This document shows, piece after piece, positions 46,624 to 55,882 of a stretch of DNA of 64,000 nucleotides; position 1 is the stretch's first letter; each line of letters opens with the position of its first letter. The position numbers and the translations under genes are program-made. Source of the stretch: Caballeronia jiangsuensis (GTDB lineage Bacteria > Pseudomonadota > Gammaproteobacteria > Burkholderiales > Burkholderiaceae); contig JFHF01000029.1 in assembly GCA_000648925.1 (NCBI GenBank), forward strand, positions 1 to 64,000, in the 5' to 3' direction. Under the pieces are notes generated by a model. The model made no database searches. It was not told the origin of the DNA and saw only the letters and a list, made by a program, of their open reading frames with translations.

Positions 46624-46636
46624 GCTGTCCTCGACT

Positions 46637-48421
46637 TCAATGGCCTGCGATCATGGTGATGTGCTCGACGATGGGACCGAGCGCGAGCGCGGGCACGTAG
46701 GTGAGCGCGCCGACGAGCAGCAGCGTGCCGAGCAGAAGGACCACGAAAAGCGGACCGTGCGTCGGCAGCGTGCCCGCTGTCACGGCGAGACGCTTCTTCG
46801 CGGCGAGCGAACCGGCGATCGCGAGAATCGGGATGAGCGAGCCGAAGCGGCCGAACCACATCGCGATGCCGAGCATCGAGTTATAGAAGGGCGTGTTCAC
46901 CGAAAGACCGCCGAACGCGCTGCCGTTGTTGTTGGCGGCCGAGCTGAACGCATAGAGGATTTCGGAGAAGCCGTGCGCGCCCGGATTCGCGATACCCGCC
47001 GTGCCCGCCGCGCTCAGAACGGCGATCGACGTGCCCACGAGCACCAAGAGCGGCGTCAGCAGAATGACGATGGACACCATCTTCATCTCGAACGATTCGA
47101 TCTTCTTGCCGACGTACTCCGGCGTGCGGCCGATCATCAGCCCGGCGACGAACACGGCCAGCAACGCGAACGCGAGCATCCCGTACAGACCGGAACCGAC
47201 GCCGCCGAAGATCACTTCGCCGAGCTGGATCAGGAGCATCGGCACGAGACCGCCGAGCGGGGTGAGCGAATCGTGCATGTTGCTGACCGCGCCGCAGGAG
47301 GCCGAGGTCGTCGCGACCGTGAAGATGCCCGACTGCGCGATGCCCAGACGCGTCTCCTTGCCTTCCATGTTGCCGCCCGCCTGCAACGCGGACGCCTGCG
47401 TATCGACATGCAGCGACGCATAGACCGGATTGCCCGCCTGCTCCGCCAAGATCTCGAACCAGCAGGCGGCGGCGAACGCGATGGTCATCGCCGCGAGCAC
47501 GGCGTAGCCCTGACGCTTGTCGCCGACCGTGCGTCCGAACACCACGCACAGCGCCGCCGGAATGATCAGCATGGCGAGCATCTGCATGAAGTTCGAGAAC
47601 GGCGTCGGGTTCTCGTACGGATGCGCGGAGTTGGCGTTGAAGAAGCCGCCGCCGTTGGTGCCGAGCATCTTGATCGCTTCCTGCGAGGCGACCGGGCCCA
47701 TCGGCAGAGTCTGCTTGTCGGCCTTGAGCGTTTGCGTGACGGACTTGCCCTGCGCGTCGGTCGATTGCGTCTGATAGCTCGTGACCTGCAGCGTCGATAC
47801 GTCCTGATACGCCCTGAAGTTCTGGATCGCGCCCTGGCTCACGAAGACGAGCGCGAAGACGACGGCGAGCGGCGCGAGAATGTAGAGCGTGGTGCGTGTC
47901 AGATCGACCCAGAAATTGCCGATGGTCTGCGCGGAATGGCGCTTGAAGCCGCGGATCAGCGCGATGACCACCGCGATGCCGGTCGCCGCCGACAGGAAGT
48001 TCTGCACGGTGAGGCCGAGCATCTGCGCGAGATAGCCGAGCGTGCTCTCGCCGCCGTAATCCTGCCAGTTCGTGTTGGTCACGAAGCTGACGGCGGTGTT
48101 GAACGCGGCGTCCGGCGACATCGCGGCGAAGCCTTGCGGATTGGCCGGCAGCATGCCTTGCAGACGCAGGATGGCGTACAGCACGAGCGCGCCGAGCACG
48201 TTGAAGAGCATCACGGCGAGCGCGTAATGCTTCCACGACATTTCGGCATCGGGATCCACGCCGGCGATGCGATACAGCACGTTCTCGACCGGACGCCCGA
48301 TCCTGCGCACGACGACGGACGATCCGTCGAGCACGTTCGAGATATAGCGGCCGAGCGGAATGGCGAGTGCGATCAGAACGACGATGAAAATCGCCGTCTG
48401 CATGAAGGTATTGGCGTTCAT
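46637..48421 (-). CDS. kdpA: KdpA, potassium-binding channel subunit
   Basis: K+-selective channel-like subunit of KdpFABC. The 594 residues span the membrane about ten times. Selectivity-loop segments are visible, such as [29 protein letters not shown] and [18 protein letters not shown]. The start ATG at 48421 overlaps the kdpF stop (ATGA); the 25 extra codons open upstream read through kdpF in another frame. Confidence 0.96.
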   Translation of the reverse strand: MNANTFMQTAIFIVVLIALAIPLGRYISNVLDGSSVVVRRIGRPVENVLYRIAGVDPDAEMSWKHYALAVMLFNVLGALVLYAILRLQGMLPANPQGFAAMSPDAAFNTAVSFVTNTNWQDYGGESTLGYLAQMLGLTVQNFLSAATGIAVVIALIRGFKRHSAQTIGNFWVDLTRTTLYILAPLAVVFALVFVSQGAIQNFRAYQDVSTLQVTSYQTQSTDAQGKSVTQTLKADKQTLPMGPVASQEAIKMLGTNGGGFFNANSAHPYENPTPFSNFMQMLAMLIIPAALCVVFGRTVGDKRQGYAVLAAMTIAFAAACWFEILAEQAGNPVYASLHVDTQASALQAGGNMEGKETRLGIAQSGIFTVATTSASCGAVSNMHDSLTPLGGLVPMLLIQLGEVIFGGVGSGLYGMLAFALLAVFVAGLMIGRTPEYVGKKIESFEMKMVSIVILLTPLLVLVGTSIAVLSAAGTAGIANPGAHGFSEILYAFSSAANNNGSAFGGLSVNTPFYNSMLGIAMWFGRFGSLIPILAIAGSLAAKKRLAVTAGTLPTHGPLFVVLLLGTLLLVGALTYVPALALGPIVEHITMIAGH

Positions 48422-48513
48422 TCGAGATCCTCCGCACGCAAAAGCGCGTACACGAGGTACACGAAAAGCAGCAGCGTGGAAGCCGCCGCGAGCCACAACA
48501 TCCAGGCGCTCAT
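48418..48513 (-). CDS. kdpF: KdpF, small stabilising subunit
   Basis: A 31-residue single-helix membrane peptide, start [20 protein letters not shown], ending RAEDLE. The VYLVYALLR motif at the end of the helix is the KdpF hallmark. Its stop overlaps the kdpA start by 4 bp, and its start overlaps the stop of the preceding 35-residue gene. Confidence 0.9.
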   Translation of the reverse strand: MSAWMLWLAAASTLLLFVYLVYALLRAEDLE

Positions 48514-48617
48514 GGACGGCCTCCCGTCGCGCGGCGGCTCAGTCGCTCGCAGCCGCGCGTGAGCGCCACGCAAAGTCCCCAGAACAGGACGATGCCGGCG
48601 AGATAGATGAAGTCCAT
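48510..48617 (-). CDS. 35-residue membrane peptide preceding kdpF
   Basis: Small protein [20 protein letters not shown], then a basic tail ending TGGRP. It has one predicted helix. GGAG lies nine bases before its ATG, and its stop overlaps the kdpF start (ATGA). Similar small open frames are often found ahead of kdpF in proteobacteria, so this may be a further small subunit of the Kdp complex. Function is unknown. Confidence 0.65.
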   Translation of the reverse strand: MDFIYLAGIVLFWGLCVALTRGCERLSRRATGGRP

Positions 48618-48700
48618 TTTGGTGTTCTCCCCTTATGCGGTTCAGGACAGCGTGGAGAATACGAAAACGGACGTAAACGACTTAACAAGAGGTCGGGGGA

Positions 48701-48721
48701 AGGTATAAAAATGGTGTAAAG
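48701..48721 (-). promoter_or_regulatory. KdpE-like binding site upstream of the kdp operon
   Basis: On the minus strand the sequence CTTTACACCATTTTTATACC carries TTTACA and TTTTTATA half-sites. These are the two elements I recall from the E. coli KdpE site, here in the opposite order. It lies about 85-105 bp upstream of the first small gene of the operon. No clear -10/-35 pair was found between them. Confidence 0.55.
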
Positions 48722-48753
48722 ATGTGGACTGCCATTCTCGCGAGGCGATTCTT

Positions 48754-48942
48754 ATGACAGACGATCCCGATCCCGAGCAGCTAAAAGGCCCAGGCGGAAT
48801 GACGTTGCGGGAGATACACGAACAGGTGCGGAAATCGGTCGAGCGCGACCGCGAAGCGCAGGCCGCGCATAAATCAGTTGCGCCGAAATCGCGATGGCAA
48901 AGATGGGTGCGCTACGTGTGGGGACGCAGCGGGCGCCGCTGA
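48754..48942 (+). CDS. Small charged protein of unknown function, divergent from kdp
   Basis: A 62-residue hydrophilic protein starting MTDDPDPEQLKGPGGMTLRE, with a predicted helix (IHEQVRKSVERDREAQA) and a Trp/Arg-rich C-terminus (WQRWVRYVWGRSGRR) that could touch the membrane surface. GAGG precedes the ATG at a good distance. It shares the upstream region that contains the KdpE-like site, so it may be osmotically regulated. I recognise no family. Confidence 0.6.
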   Translation: MTDDPDPEQLKGPGGMTLREIHEQVRKSVERDREAQAAHKSVAPKSRWQRWVRYVWGRSGRR

Positions 48943-48976
48943 TCGCGGTTTGCGGGTCAGCGGTTCGAACCGGTTC

Positions 48977-49405
48977 TCAGGCGGTGGCTTTCGCCTCCAG
49001 CTCCGCGATGCGCTTGCGTAGCGCGCGGTCTTCCTGAAAGCGCGCCGTCTCATCGCGGATGATCGCGACGATGCCGGTCACTTCGCCTTGCGATTGCAAC
49101 AGCGCGACCGTGAACGCAATCGACATCGTGCGTCCGGCTTTATCGACGGCGGGCACCTTGAGCAGATCGTGTCCGTAGCGCGTCTCGCCGGTCGCCATCG
49201 TCTTGTTATAACCGTCCCAGTGACGGCCGCGCAGGCGTTCCGGGATGATCAGGTCCAGCGACTGTCCCAATGCTTCGCTCTGGGTGAAGCCGAACATGCG
49301 TTCGGCCGCCGGATTCCATAACGTGATCGCGCCGCTCGCGTCCGAAATGATCACGGCATCGCCGATCGCATTGACGAGCTGTTCGTAGTCGATGGTGGGG
49401 GTCAT
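48977..49405 (-). CDS. Lone PAS-domain protein
   Basis: A 142-residue cytoplasmic protein made of one PAS domain: DAVIISDASGAITLWNPAAE, MFGFTQSEALGQSLDLIIPE, then a PAC-like end QGEVTGIVAIIRDETARF. A charged coiled-coil-like tail (EDRALRKRIAELEAKA) follows. There is no output domain, so it probably senses a ligand or redox state and signals through a partner, possibly by dimerising through the tail. The start ATG at 49405 is chosen because the PAS fold begins there; the frame opens at 49459. Confidence 0.85.
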   Translation of the reverse strand: MTPTIDYEQLVNAIGDAVIISDASGAITLWNPAAERMFGFTQSEALGQSLDLIIPERLRGRHWDGYNKTMATGETRYGHDLLKVPAVDKAGRTMSIAFTVALLQSQGEVTGIVAIIRDETARFQEDRALRKRIAELEAKATA

Positions 49406-49441
49406 GGTGTCGTCCGGATCGATATAGTATTTTTGAAGGGC

Positions 49442-49483
49442 GCTGCCATTCTGCCGCAAAACAGACCGACGGCAGAAGGCAGC
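49442..49483. repeat. Large inverted repeat between frc and the PAS gene
   Basis: GCTGCCATTCTGCCG (49442-49456) pairs with CGGCAGAAGGCAGC (49470-49483), 14 pairs with one bulged base and a 13-nt loop. It follows the frc stop by 30 bp on the minus strand. It may act as the end of the oxalate transcript, but no T run follows; it also lies in the leader of the PAS gene. Confidence 0.55.
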
Positions 49484-49513
49484 GATTACCCTTCACCTGC
49501 CAATATAACCGCG

Positions 49514-50767
49514 TCAGACGGCCCGGATCTCCTGCATGCGCGCAACCTGCTCCGGGCTATAGCCAAGCTCGAGCAACACTTCCTCAGTGTGCTCGCCCAG
49601 AAGCGGCGAGCCCGTGATTTCCGGCTTCAGATCCGAGAACTTGATCGGGCTGCCGACCGTGAGGTACTTGCCGCGCACCTTGTGATCCACTTCGACGATC
49701 GAGCCGCTCGCGCGCAACGATTCATCGTTCGCGAGTTCTTTCATCGTCAGCACCGGCGCGCACGGGATATCGAACTTGCGCAGGATATCGACGGCTTCGA
49801 ACTTGGTCTTGTCGGCGAGCCATGCTTCGATCGTATTGAAGATATCGAAGATGTGCGGCTGGCGCGCTTCGGCCGTCATGTAGTTCGGGTCCTGAATCCA
49901 TTCCGGCTTGCCGATTGCGCGGCAGATCGGCGCCCACGCGTGGCCCTGAATCGTGAAGTAGATATACGCGTTCGGGTCGGTTTCCCAGCCCTTGCACTTG
50001 AGCACCCAGCCCGGCTGTCCGCCGCCGCCCGCATTGCCGCCGCGCGGCACCACATCGCTGAACGTGCCATGCGGATATTGCGGATACTCCTCGAGATAGC
50101 CGATGCGGTCCAGACGCTGCTGATCGCGCAGCTTCACGCGGCACAGGTTGAGCACGCTGTCCTGCATCGACACGGCGACTTTCTGCCCCTTGCCCGTTTG
50201 CTGGCGGCCGATGATCGCCGTGAGAATGCCGATCGCCAGATGCATGCCCGTGTTGCTGTCGCCGAGCGCGGCCGCGCTGATGGTCGGCGGGCCGTCCCAG
50301 AAGCCCGTCGTCGATGCCGCGCCGCCCGCGCATTGCGCGACGTTTTCATAGACCTTCAGATCGTCGTAATGGTGGCCGTCGCTGAAGCCCTTGACGGATG
50401 CCACGATCAACTTCTTGTTCAGTTCGTGGATGTTTTCCCACGAGAAGCCCATCCGGTCCAGCGCGCCCGGACCGAAGTTCTCGACCAGCACGTCCGATTC
50501 GCGGATCAGCTTGGTGAGCACTTCCTTGCCTTCGTCCGTTTTCGTATCGAGCGTCAACGAGCGCTTGTTGCTGTTGAGCATCGTGAAATACAGCGCGTCG
50601 GCGTCCGGAATGTCGCGCAACTGGTTGCGCGTGACGTCGCCCGACCCGGGACGTTCGACCTTGATCACATCGGCACCGAACCAGGCCAGCATCTGAGTGC
50701 ATGCGGGACCGGCTTGCACGTGCGTGAAGTCGATGATCTTGATGCCTTTGAGTGGTTTGTCGCTCAA
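49514..50767 (-). CDS. frc: Formyl-CoA:oxalate CoA-transferase
   Basis: Class III CoA-transferase that moves CoA from formyl-CoA to oxalate. The 417 residues start with [20 protein letters not shown], and the catalytic Asp is Asp170 in [12 protein letters not shown]. The length and sequence match Oxalobacter/E. coli frc closely. It lies 29 bp downstream of oxc, so the two form an operon: Frc makes oxalyl-CoA, and Oxc decarboxylates it back to formyl-CoA. Confidence 0.95.
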   Translation of the reverse strand: MSDKPLKGIKIIDFTHVQAGPACTQMLAWFGADVIKVERPGSGDVTRNQLRDIPDADALYFTMLNSNKRSLTLDTKTDEGKEVLTKLIRESDVLVENFGPGALDRMGFSWENIHELNKKLIVASVKGFSDGHHYDDLKVYENVAQCAGGAASTTGFWDGPPTISAAALGDSNTGMHLAIGILTAIIGRQQTGKGQKVAVSMQDSVLNLCRVKLRDQQRLDRIGYLEEYPQYPHGTFSDVVPRGGNAGGGGQPGWVLKCKGWETDPNAYIYFTIQGHAWAPICRAIGKPEWIQDPNYMTAEARQPHIFDIFNTIEAWLADKTKFEAVDILRKFDIPCAPVLTMKELANDESLRASGSIVEVDHKVRGKYLTVGSPIKFSDLKPEITGSPLLGEHTEEVLLELGYSPEQVARMQEIRAV

Positions 50768-50796
50768 TTGAGTTCTCCTGGGTGGCTTTGTCGTCG

Positions 50797-52539
50797 TTAC
50801 TTTTTCATCGCCGCGCTTTGCGGATTCAGATTCGTCAGGCGTCCGCTCTCCGTGCCGGCCGCTTCATCGATCACTGCGTTGATCAGCGTCGGCTTGCCCG
50901 ATCTGATCGCCTCTTCCAGTGCGTGCGTCAACTCTTCCGGCGTCGTCGCGTTGAAGCCGATCCCGCCGAATGCCTCGATCATCTTGTCGTAGCGCGCGTT
51001 CTTCACGAACACGGTGGGCGCGACGTCCTTGCCACCCGTAGGATTCACATCGGTGCCGCGATACACGCCGTTGTTGTTGAAGACGATGGTGCAGACCGGC
51101 AAGTCGTATCGGCAGATGGTTTCGAGTTCCATGCCGCTGAAACCGAACGCGCTGTCGCCTTCGATCGCGACGACCTGCTTGCCGCTCGTCACCGCCGCGC
51201 CGATCGAGAAGCCCATGCCGATGCCCATGATTCCCCACGTGCCCGAATCGAAACGCTTGCGCGGCTCGTACATGTCGATGATGCTGCGCGCATAGTCGAG
51301 CGTGTTCGCGCCTTCGTTCACGACGTTGATGTCGGGGCGGGTCTTCAGTACATCGCGGATGGCGCGCAGCGCGCTGTGGAAGTTCATCGGCGACGGATTC
51401 TTCGCGAGCGTCGCCGCCATCTTTTCGAGGTTCTTGTTCTTGCGCTCGTTGATCGCGCCCGTCCATTCGCTCGACGGCTTCGGGAAGCCCGCGCCGATGC
51501 CCGCGACGAGCGCCGACACGCACGAGCCGATGTCGCCGATCACCGGCGCGGCGATCGCGACGTTGCTGTCGATTTCGGTCGGCGAGATATCGATCTGCAC
51601 GAACTGCTTGGGCGCCGCGCCCCAGGTCTTGCCCTTGCCGTGCGCAAGCAGCCAGTTCAGACGCGCGCCGATCAGCACGACGCAATCCGCTTCCTGCAGC
51701 ACGAACGAACGCGCCGCCGACGCCGACTGCTCATGCGTGTCGGGCAACAGGCCCTTCGCCATCGACATCGGCAGATACGGAATGCCGCTCTTCTCGACCA
51801 GCTCGCGAATCTGCGCGTCGGCCTGCGCGTATGCGGCGCCCTTGCCGAGCAGGATCAGCGGCCGCTTCGCGCCCTTGATGACGTCGAGTGCGCGCTTCAC
51901 CGAATCCGGCGACGGCAACTGACGCGGCGCAGCATCGACGACCTTGATGAGCGATTGCTGACCCTTGAGCGCGTCCATCGTCTGCGACAGCAACTTGGCG
52001 GGCAGATCGAGATACACGCCGCCCGGACGTCCCGACACGGCGGCGCGGATCGCACGCGCGATGCCGACGCCGATGTCCTCCGCATGCAGCACGCGATACG
52101 CAGCCTTCGCGTAGGGCTTCGCCGCGTTCAACTGGTCCATCTCTTCGTAGTCGCCCTGCTGCAGATCGACGATCTCGCGCTCGCTGGAGCCGCTGATCAG
52201 GATCATCGGGAAGCAATTGGTGGTCGCGTTGGCGAGCGCGGTCAGGCCGTTCAGGAAGCCGGGCGCCGACACGGTCAGGCAGATACCCGGCTTCTGCGTC
52301 ATGTAGCCCGCGATCGCGGCCGCATTGCCCGCGTGCTGCTCATGACGAAAGCCGATGAAGCGCATGCCTTCCGCCTGCGCGAGGCGCGCCAGGTCGGTGA
52401 TCGGAATGCCGACGAGACCGAAGATCGTGTCGATGTCGTTCAGCTTCAGCGCATCGATGACGAGGTGAAAGCCATCGGTCACTTGCGGCGCCTTCGTTTC
52501 AACGGGCGCCTGCGTTGTTGCCTCGAGTACGTCTGCCAT
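50797..52539 (-). CDS. oxc: Oxalyl-CoA decarboxylase (ThDP-dependent)
   Basis: Thiamine diphosphate enzyme converting oxalyl-CoA to formyl-CoA and CO2. The 580 residues include the N-terminal ThDP-activating Glu in [18 protein letters not shown]. The C-terminal cofactor-binding region reads [20 protein letters not shown], then [21 protein letters not shown] lies at the right distance before the ATG at 52539, and a strong promoter with an operator-like dyad lies just upstream. It is the first gene of oxc-frc. Confidence 0.96.
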   Translation of the reverse strand: MADVLEATTQAPVETKAPQVTDGFHLVIDALKLNDIDTIFGLVGIPITDLARLAQAEGMRFIGFRHEQHAGNAAAIAGYMTQKPGICLTVSAPGFLNGLTALANATTNCFPMILISGSSEREIVDLQQGDYEEMDQLNAAKPYAKAAYRVLHAEDIGVGIARAIRAAVSGRPGGVYLDLPAKLLSQTMDALKGQQSLIKVVDAAPRQLPSPDSVKRALDVIKGAKRPLILLGKGAAYAQADAQIRELVEKSGIPYLPMSMAKGLLPDTHEQSASAARSFVLQEADCVVLIGARLNWLLAHGKGKTWGAAPKQFVQIDISPTEIDSNVAIAAPVIGDIGSCVSALVAGIGAGFPKPSSEWTGAINERKNKNLEKMAATLAKNPSPMNFHSALRAIRDVLKTRPDINVVNEGANTLDYARSIIDMYEPRKRFDSGTWGIMGIGMGFSIGAAVTSGKQVVAIEGDSAFGFSGMELETICRYDLPVCTIVFNNNGVYRGTDVNPTGGKDVAPTVFVKNARYDKMIEAFGGIGFNATTPEELTHALEEAIRSGKPTLINAVIDEAAGTESGRLTNLNPQSAAMKK

Positions 52540-52567
52540 TTGTCTCCTCCTGAGGGCCGGTTATGTG

Positions 52568-52602
52568 CTGATATACTAGATATCAGATACTGCATTTGTC
52601 AA
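52568..52602 (-). promoter_or_regulatory. oxc-frc promoter with overlapping operator-like dyad
   Basis: On the minus strand TTGACA (52602-52597) and TAGTAT (52578-52573) are 18 bp apart. The dyad CTGATAT-N5-ATATCAG (52568-52586) covers the -10 element, so a bound protein would block RNA polymerase. The dyad resembles sites of FadR-type (FCD) GntR regulators, from memory. Transcription would start about 27 nt before oxc. Confidence 0.65.
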
Positions 52603-52744
52603 AGCTTTATTTTGTGTTTTGTGCGAAAAACTGAGGGAGAGATACGGCGCACGCTCTGGTGCATTGCGGCATGACTCAAGGGCCGCGGACATCTCTGTCG
52701 CGCGGCCCCTCATCGGGCTTATGAAGCACGCGTGCCGGACGTCG

Positions 52745-54097
52745 TCATCGGGTTGAAGACTTGCTCGGCGCTTCCGTCCAGTCCGGCTGAAAAGCCATGC
52801 CGATGACCGGCTGCGGCGCAGCCTCCGCGATCGTGTTCTCGATCCAGCGCCGGCGCATCGGCGCGAGGACGAACTTGGCGCAGATGCCCGCCGCGATCGA
52901 TGTGATCGCCGTAGCGATGAACACGGTGTTCCAAGAGCCGAGCGACGCCAGCACCGATGCAAGCGGCACCATCATCGACGCCGTGCCCTTCGCGGTGTAG
53001 AGCGTCCCCGCGTTGGCGGCGGCGTATTTGCTGCCGAACGTGTCGGCGCAGGTCGCGGGGAAGATCGAGAAGATTTCGCCCCAGCACAGGAACGTCAACG
53101 CCGCGAACAGCATGAACATGTAGGGACTCTGCCCGAACTGCATCAACCCGAGCAGCGCGACGCCTTCGCCCAGAAAGATGATGAACATGGTGTTTTCGCG
53201 GCCGATCTTGTCCGAGATGAAGCCGCATAGCGGACGCGTGAAGCCGTTGCAGAGGTTATCGATGGACAGCGTCATCGCGAGCAGCGGCAACGTCGCGCCG
53301 AGGATTGTCACCGGCATGTTCGCGAAGCCGTATTCCTTGGCGATCGGCCCGAACTGCGCGGTGGCGATCACGCCGCCCGCCGCCACCGCGACGAACATCG
53401 CATACAGCACCCAGAAGATGGGCGCTCGCACCATCTGCCCGGTCGTATAGTCGATCTTGGTGGCGACGACACGTTTGGCCGGCACGATGTTCGCGGGCGG
53501 TTTCGGTCGCACGAGCAACAGCGCGAGCACGAAAATGACCGCGCCTTGCAGGCTGCCGAAGAACATGAAGGCGCTTTCGTAGCCGGAGTGCTGGATCATG
53601 TTCGAGATGGGGATCACGGTGACGGCCGCGCCCGCGCCGAAGCCCGCCGCCGTCAGACCGGCCGCGAGACCGCGCTTGTCCGGGAACCACTTGAGCGCCG
53701 TGCCGACGCACGTGCCATACACGCAGCCTGCGCCGATACCCGCGACCACGGCGGCGATGTACAGATGCATGAGCGTGGTGGCATGGGCGTCGATGATCCA
53801 CCCGATCGCCGCGCAGATCGCGCCGCCCATCACCACGGGCCGTGGTCCGAACTTGTCGACGAGCCAGCCCTCGACGGGCACGAGCCAAGTTTCAGTGACG
53901 ATGAAGATCGTGAACGCGGTCTGAATCGCCGCCTGCCCCCAGTGGTGCTTCGCGTCCATCGGAATCACGAACAACGTCCACGCGTACTGGAAATTGGCCA
54001 CGAGCCCCATGCAGACGATACCGATCGCCAACTGCACCCACCTGTTATGACGACGTCCGTGCCACTGCCCGGCGACCGCCGTATCTGCGCTTGCCAT
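52745..54097 (-). CDS. oxlT: Oxalate:formate antiporter (MFS)
   Basis: Major facilitator transporter of 450 residues with about twelve membrane helices. It brings oxalate in and takes formate out, completing the Frc/Oxc cycle and conserving energy. Features include VQLAIGIVCMGLVANFQYAW at helix 1, DKFGPRPVVMGG between helices 2 and 3, and GKGTASMMVPLA-type sequence in the C-terminal half. RBS GGAGA precedes the ATG. It lies 205 bp upstream of oxc, which has its own promoter, so oxlT may be transcribed separately. Confidence 0.92.
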   Translation of the reverse strand: MASADTAVAGQWHGRRHNRWVQLAIGIVCMGLVANFQYAWTLFVIPMDAKHHWGQAAIQTAFTIFIVTETWLVPVEGWLVDKFGPRPVVMGGAICAAIGWIIDAHATTLMHLYIAAVVAGIGAGCVYGTCVGTALKWFPDKRGLAAGLTAAGFGAGAAVTVIPISNMIQHSGYESAFMFFGSLQGAVIFVLALLLVRPKPPANIVPAKRVVATKIDYTTGQMVRAPIFWVLYAMFVAVAAGGVIATAQFGPIAKEYGFANMPVTILGATLPLLAMTLSIDNLCNGFTRPLCGFISDKIGRENTMFIIFLGEGVALLGLMQFGQSPYMFMLFAALTFLCWGEIFSIFPATCADTFGSKYAAANAGTLYTAKGTASMMVPLASVLASLGSWNTVFIATAITSIAAGICAKFVLAPMRRRWIENTIAEAAPQPVIGMAFQPDWTEAPSKSSTR

Positions 54098-54423
54098 GTC
54101 TGTCTCCGTTATGTGTCATTGCGCTCGTTCGGCGCTTGAGTTACTGCGAAAACCGACGCGATGCATCGGTGGCGAGACACGCGGCCCCGATGCAAAAGGG
54201 ATCGGGGAAATACACGAAGCCATCCTGCGGCAGAAAAACGATAGGGGAAAGTTATAAAAAATTTCGATATGGATTCACGATCGTGAATGGATGACGGCGC
54301 GCGATGGCATCGGCAGCTATCGCGAACTTGTTACACCTCTTACCGACGGTGCCGGATCGCGTTACTAAAGCCTTTCAGCGCTGCGGTTATACTCGCGTCG
54401 TCTCAAAAACAAACGTCCGAACA
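54098..54423. other. 326-bp divergent region between oxlT and the glycine-zipper gene
   Basis: No coding sequence is supported. The middle is AT-rich (GTTATAAAAAATTTCGATAT, 54251-54270), with a possible -10 for oxlT on the minus strand (TATAAC, 54256-54251). A perfect 16-bp palindrome at 54273-54288 lies immediately upstream of it, where the -35 would be. The remaining sequence shows no further repeat or RNA structure that I can support. Confidence 0.6.
54273..54288. promoter_or_regulatory. Perfect 16-bp palindrome ATTCACGATCGTGAAT
   Basis: Every base is self-complementary with no spacer. It sits 176 bp upstream of oxlT and 136 bp upstream of the glycine-zipper gene. The size suits a homodimeric repressor or activator. 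It differs from the dyad upstream of oxc, so it is probably bound by another protein. Confidence 0.6.
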
Positions 54424-54858
54424 ATGTCCAAACGAATCATCAAACTTCTTGCTGTCGCAGCGTTCACCGCGGCGGCGTCGGTGCCGGCCCTGGCTGGCGA
54501 CATGAACAATGCGCTCGGCGGCGCGCTCGGCGGCGTGGCCGGAGCCGCGCTCGGCGGCGCTGTAGGCGGCAGCACGGGCGCGGTGCTCGGCGGAGCGGTG
54601 GGCGGCGGCGCTGGCGGCGCGGTCACGTCGAACCGGCGCGAGCGCACGGGCGCGATCGTCGGCGGCGCGCTGGGCGGCGGCGCGGGCACAGCGGCAGGCA
54701 ACGCGATGGGCGGCCGTGGCGGTGGCCTGATGGGCGCGGCGCTGGGCGGCGGCGCCGGCGCGGCGCTGGGCGGCAACGTCTCGCGCTCGAACTCGTACGC
54801 GGACGACTACAGCCGCGGTCATCACGGCAAGCATCACAAGCATCACCGTCACGACTGA
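54424..54858 (+). CDS. Secreted glycine-zipper protein
   Basis: A 144-residue exported protein. A signal peptide ends at PALAGD. The mature part is built of GGALGG-type repeats (glycine-zipper helices, about residues 28-120) that pack tightly in membranes. A His/Lys-rich tail (HHGKHHKHHRHD) could bind metal. The first Met giving a normal signal peptide is at 54424; the frame opens at 54304. Similar proteins occur in outer membranes of proteobacteria, function unknown. Confidence 0.82.
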   Translation: MSKRIIKLLAVAAFTAAASVPALAGDMNNALGGALGGVAGAALGGAVGGSTGAVLGGAVGGGAGGAVTSNRRERTGAIVGGALGGGAGTAAGNAMGGRGGGLMGAALGGGAGAALGGNVSRSNSYADDYSRGHHGKHHKHHRHD

Positions 54859-54870
54859 GCGGCAAGCGCT

Positions 54871-55758
54871 TCAAAGCTGGAAAACGGACGCCACGTGATC
54901 GATGAACGCCCGGACGACGGGCGGCAATCCTCGGCGCGTGGTGAATACGAGATGGACGATGCCGCTCTCCGTTTTCCATTCCGGAAACACATGAACGAGC
55001 GCGCCGCTCGCGAGTTGCTCCCGGCATGCGTGATCGGGCAGCAGGGCGACGCCGAGTCCCGCCATCGCGCTATCGCGCAGTGAGACATAGTCCACGCACG
55101 TCATCCGCGGCTCGCTGCGGATCGTGTGCGATGCATCGTCCGGGCCGGTGAAAGTCCATTCGATCTCGCCCATCTGATCCGTGGTCGCGAGCGTCGGCAA
55201 CGCGGAGAGCGCCGCAATGTCGCCGCTCATGCAAAGCGACGCGACCGAGGGCGCAGCCACCAGGATGCGGCTCGAGTGCCCCAGCGTGCGCACGATCAGC
55301 GATGCGTCCGTATCCAGCCGCACGCGCACGCGAATGGCGATGTCGATACGTTCCTCGATCAGATCGACCGGGCGATCCACGGCGATGACCTGCAGGCGCG
55401 CCTTCGGGAAGCGCGTGAGGAACGTGCTGTACGCCTTCGAAAGTGTCGGCATGAGCCCGAGCGGACAACTGCAGCGGATGACTCCGCGAGGTTCGCTCAG
55501 CGCTTCGGAGATGACGGAGTCGGCCTGCTGCACGTCGAGCATGATCGTCCTGCAACGCTCATGGAAGGCGTGCCCGATCTCGGTCACCCGAAAGCGGCGC
55601 GTCGAGCGCTCGATCAGACGCACCCCGAGCCGCGCTTCGAGCGCGGCGATCCGCCGGCTGATGGTCGATTTGGGCGTGCGCAGCACGCGGCTCGCCGCAG
55701 CGAAACCGCCGTGCCCGACCACTTCCGCGAACAGCACGTAATCGTTGATGTCGGCCAT
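54871..55758 (-). CDS. LysR-family transcriptional regulator (SDR divergon)
   Basis: LTTR of 295 residues. The N-terminal winged HTH contains FAAASRVLRTPKSTISRRIA, and the effector domain continues through RFPKARLQVIAVDRPVDLIE. The N-terminus MADINDYVLFAEVVGHGGF is typical of the family. It is divergent from the SDR gene across a 124-bp region with a candidate LTTR box, so it probably regulates that gene. Inducer unknown. Confidence 0.9.
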   Translation of the reverse strand: MADINDYVLFAEVVGHGGFAAASRVLRTPKSTISRRIAALEARLGVRLIERSTRRFRVTEIGHAFHERCRTIMLDVQQADSVISEALSEPRGVIRCSCPLGLMPTLSKAYSTFLTRFPKARLQVIAVDRPVDLIEERIDIAIRVRVRLDTDASLIVRTLGHSSRILVAAPSVASLCMSGDIAALSALPTLATTDQMGEIEWTFTGPDDASHTIRSEPRMTCVDYVSLRDSAMAGLGVALLPDHACREQLASGALVHVFPEWKTESGIVHLVFTTRRGLPPVVRAFIDHVASVFQL

Positions 55759-55783
55759 GCCTATTGACCCATTTTTGGAACTA

Positions 55784-55798
55784 TCAAACCCGGTTTCA
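55784..55798. promoter_or_regulatory. Candidate LysR box between the LysR and SDR genes
   Basis: TCAAACCCGGTTTCA is a T-N13-A dyad with arms TCAAACC and GGTTTCA that differ from perfect symmetry at one position. It lies 26 bp from the LysR start, the usual place for LTTR autoregulation. Confidence 0.45.
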
Positions 55799-55882
55799 CA
55801 GTCTACCGCGCCGATTGTCTCATTGGCATGATGCTCTCAACGCGACGCAGCCTGCGCCGCCAAACCAGACGGAGAGTTGAAA

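Noticed and set aside
46622-48562. A 646-codon plus-strand frame opposite kdpA
   Set aside because: Arg/His/Asp-rich shadow; kdpA and kdpF are unmistakable on the minus strand.
54505-54780. GGC-rich repeats considered as a CRISPR or VNTR array
   Set aside because: They are in-frame codons for glycine-zipper repeats without regular spacers.
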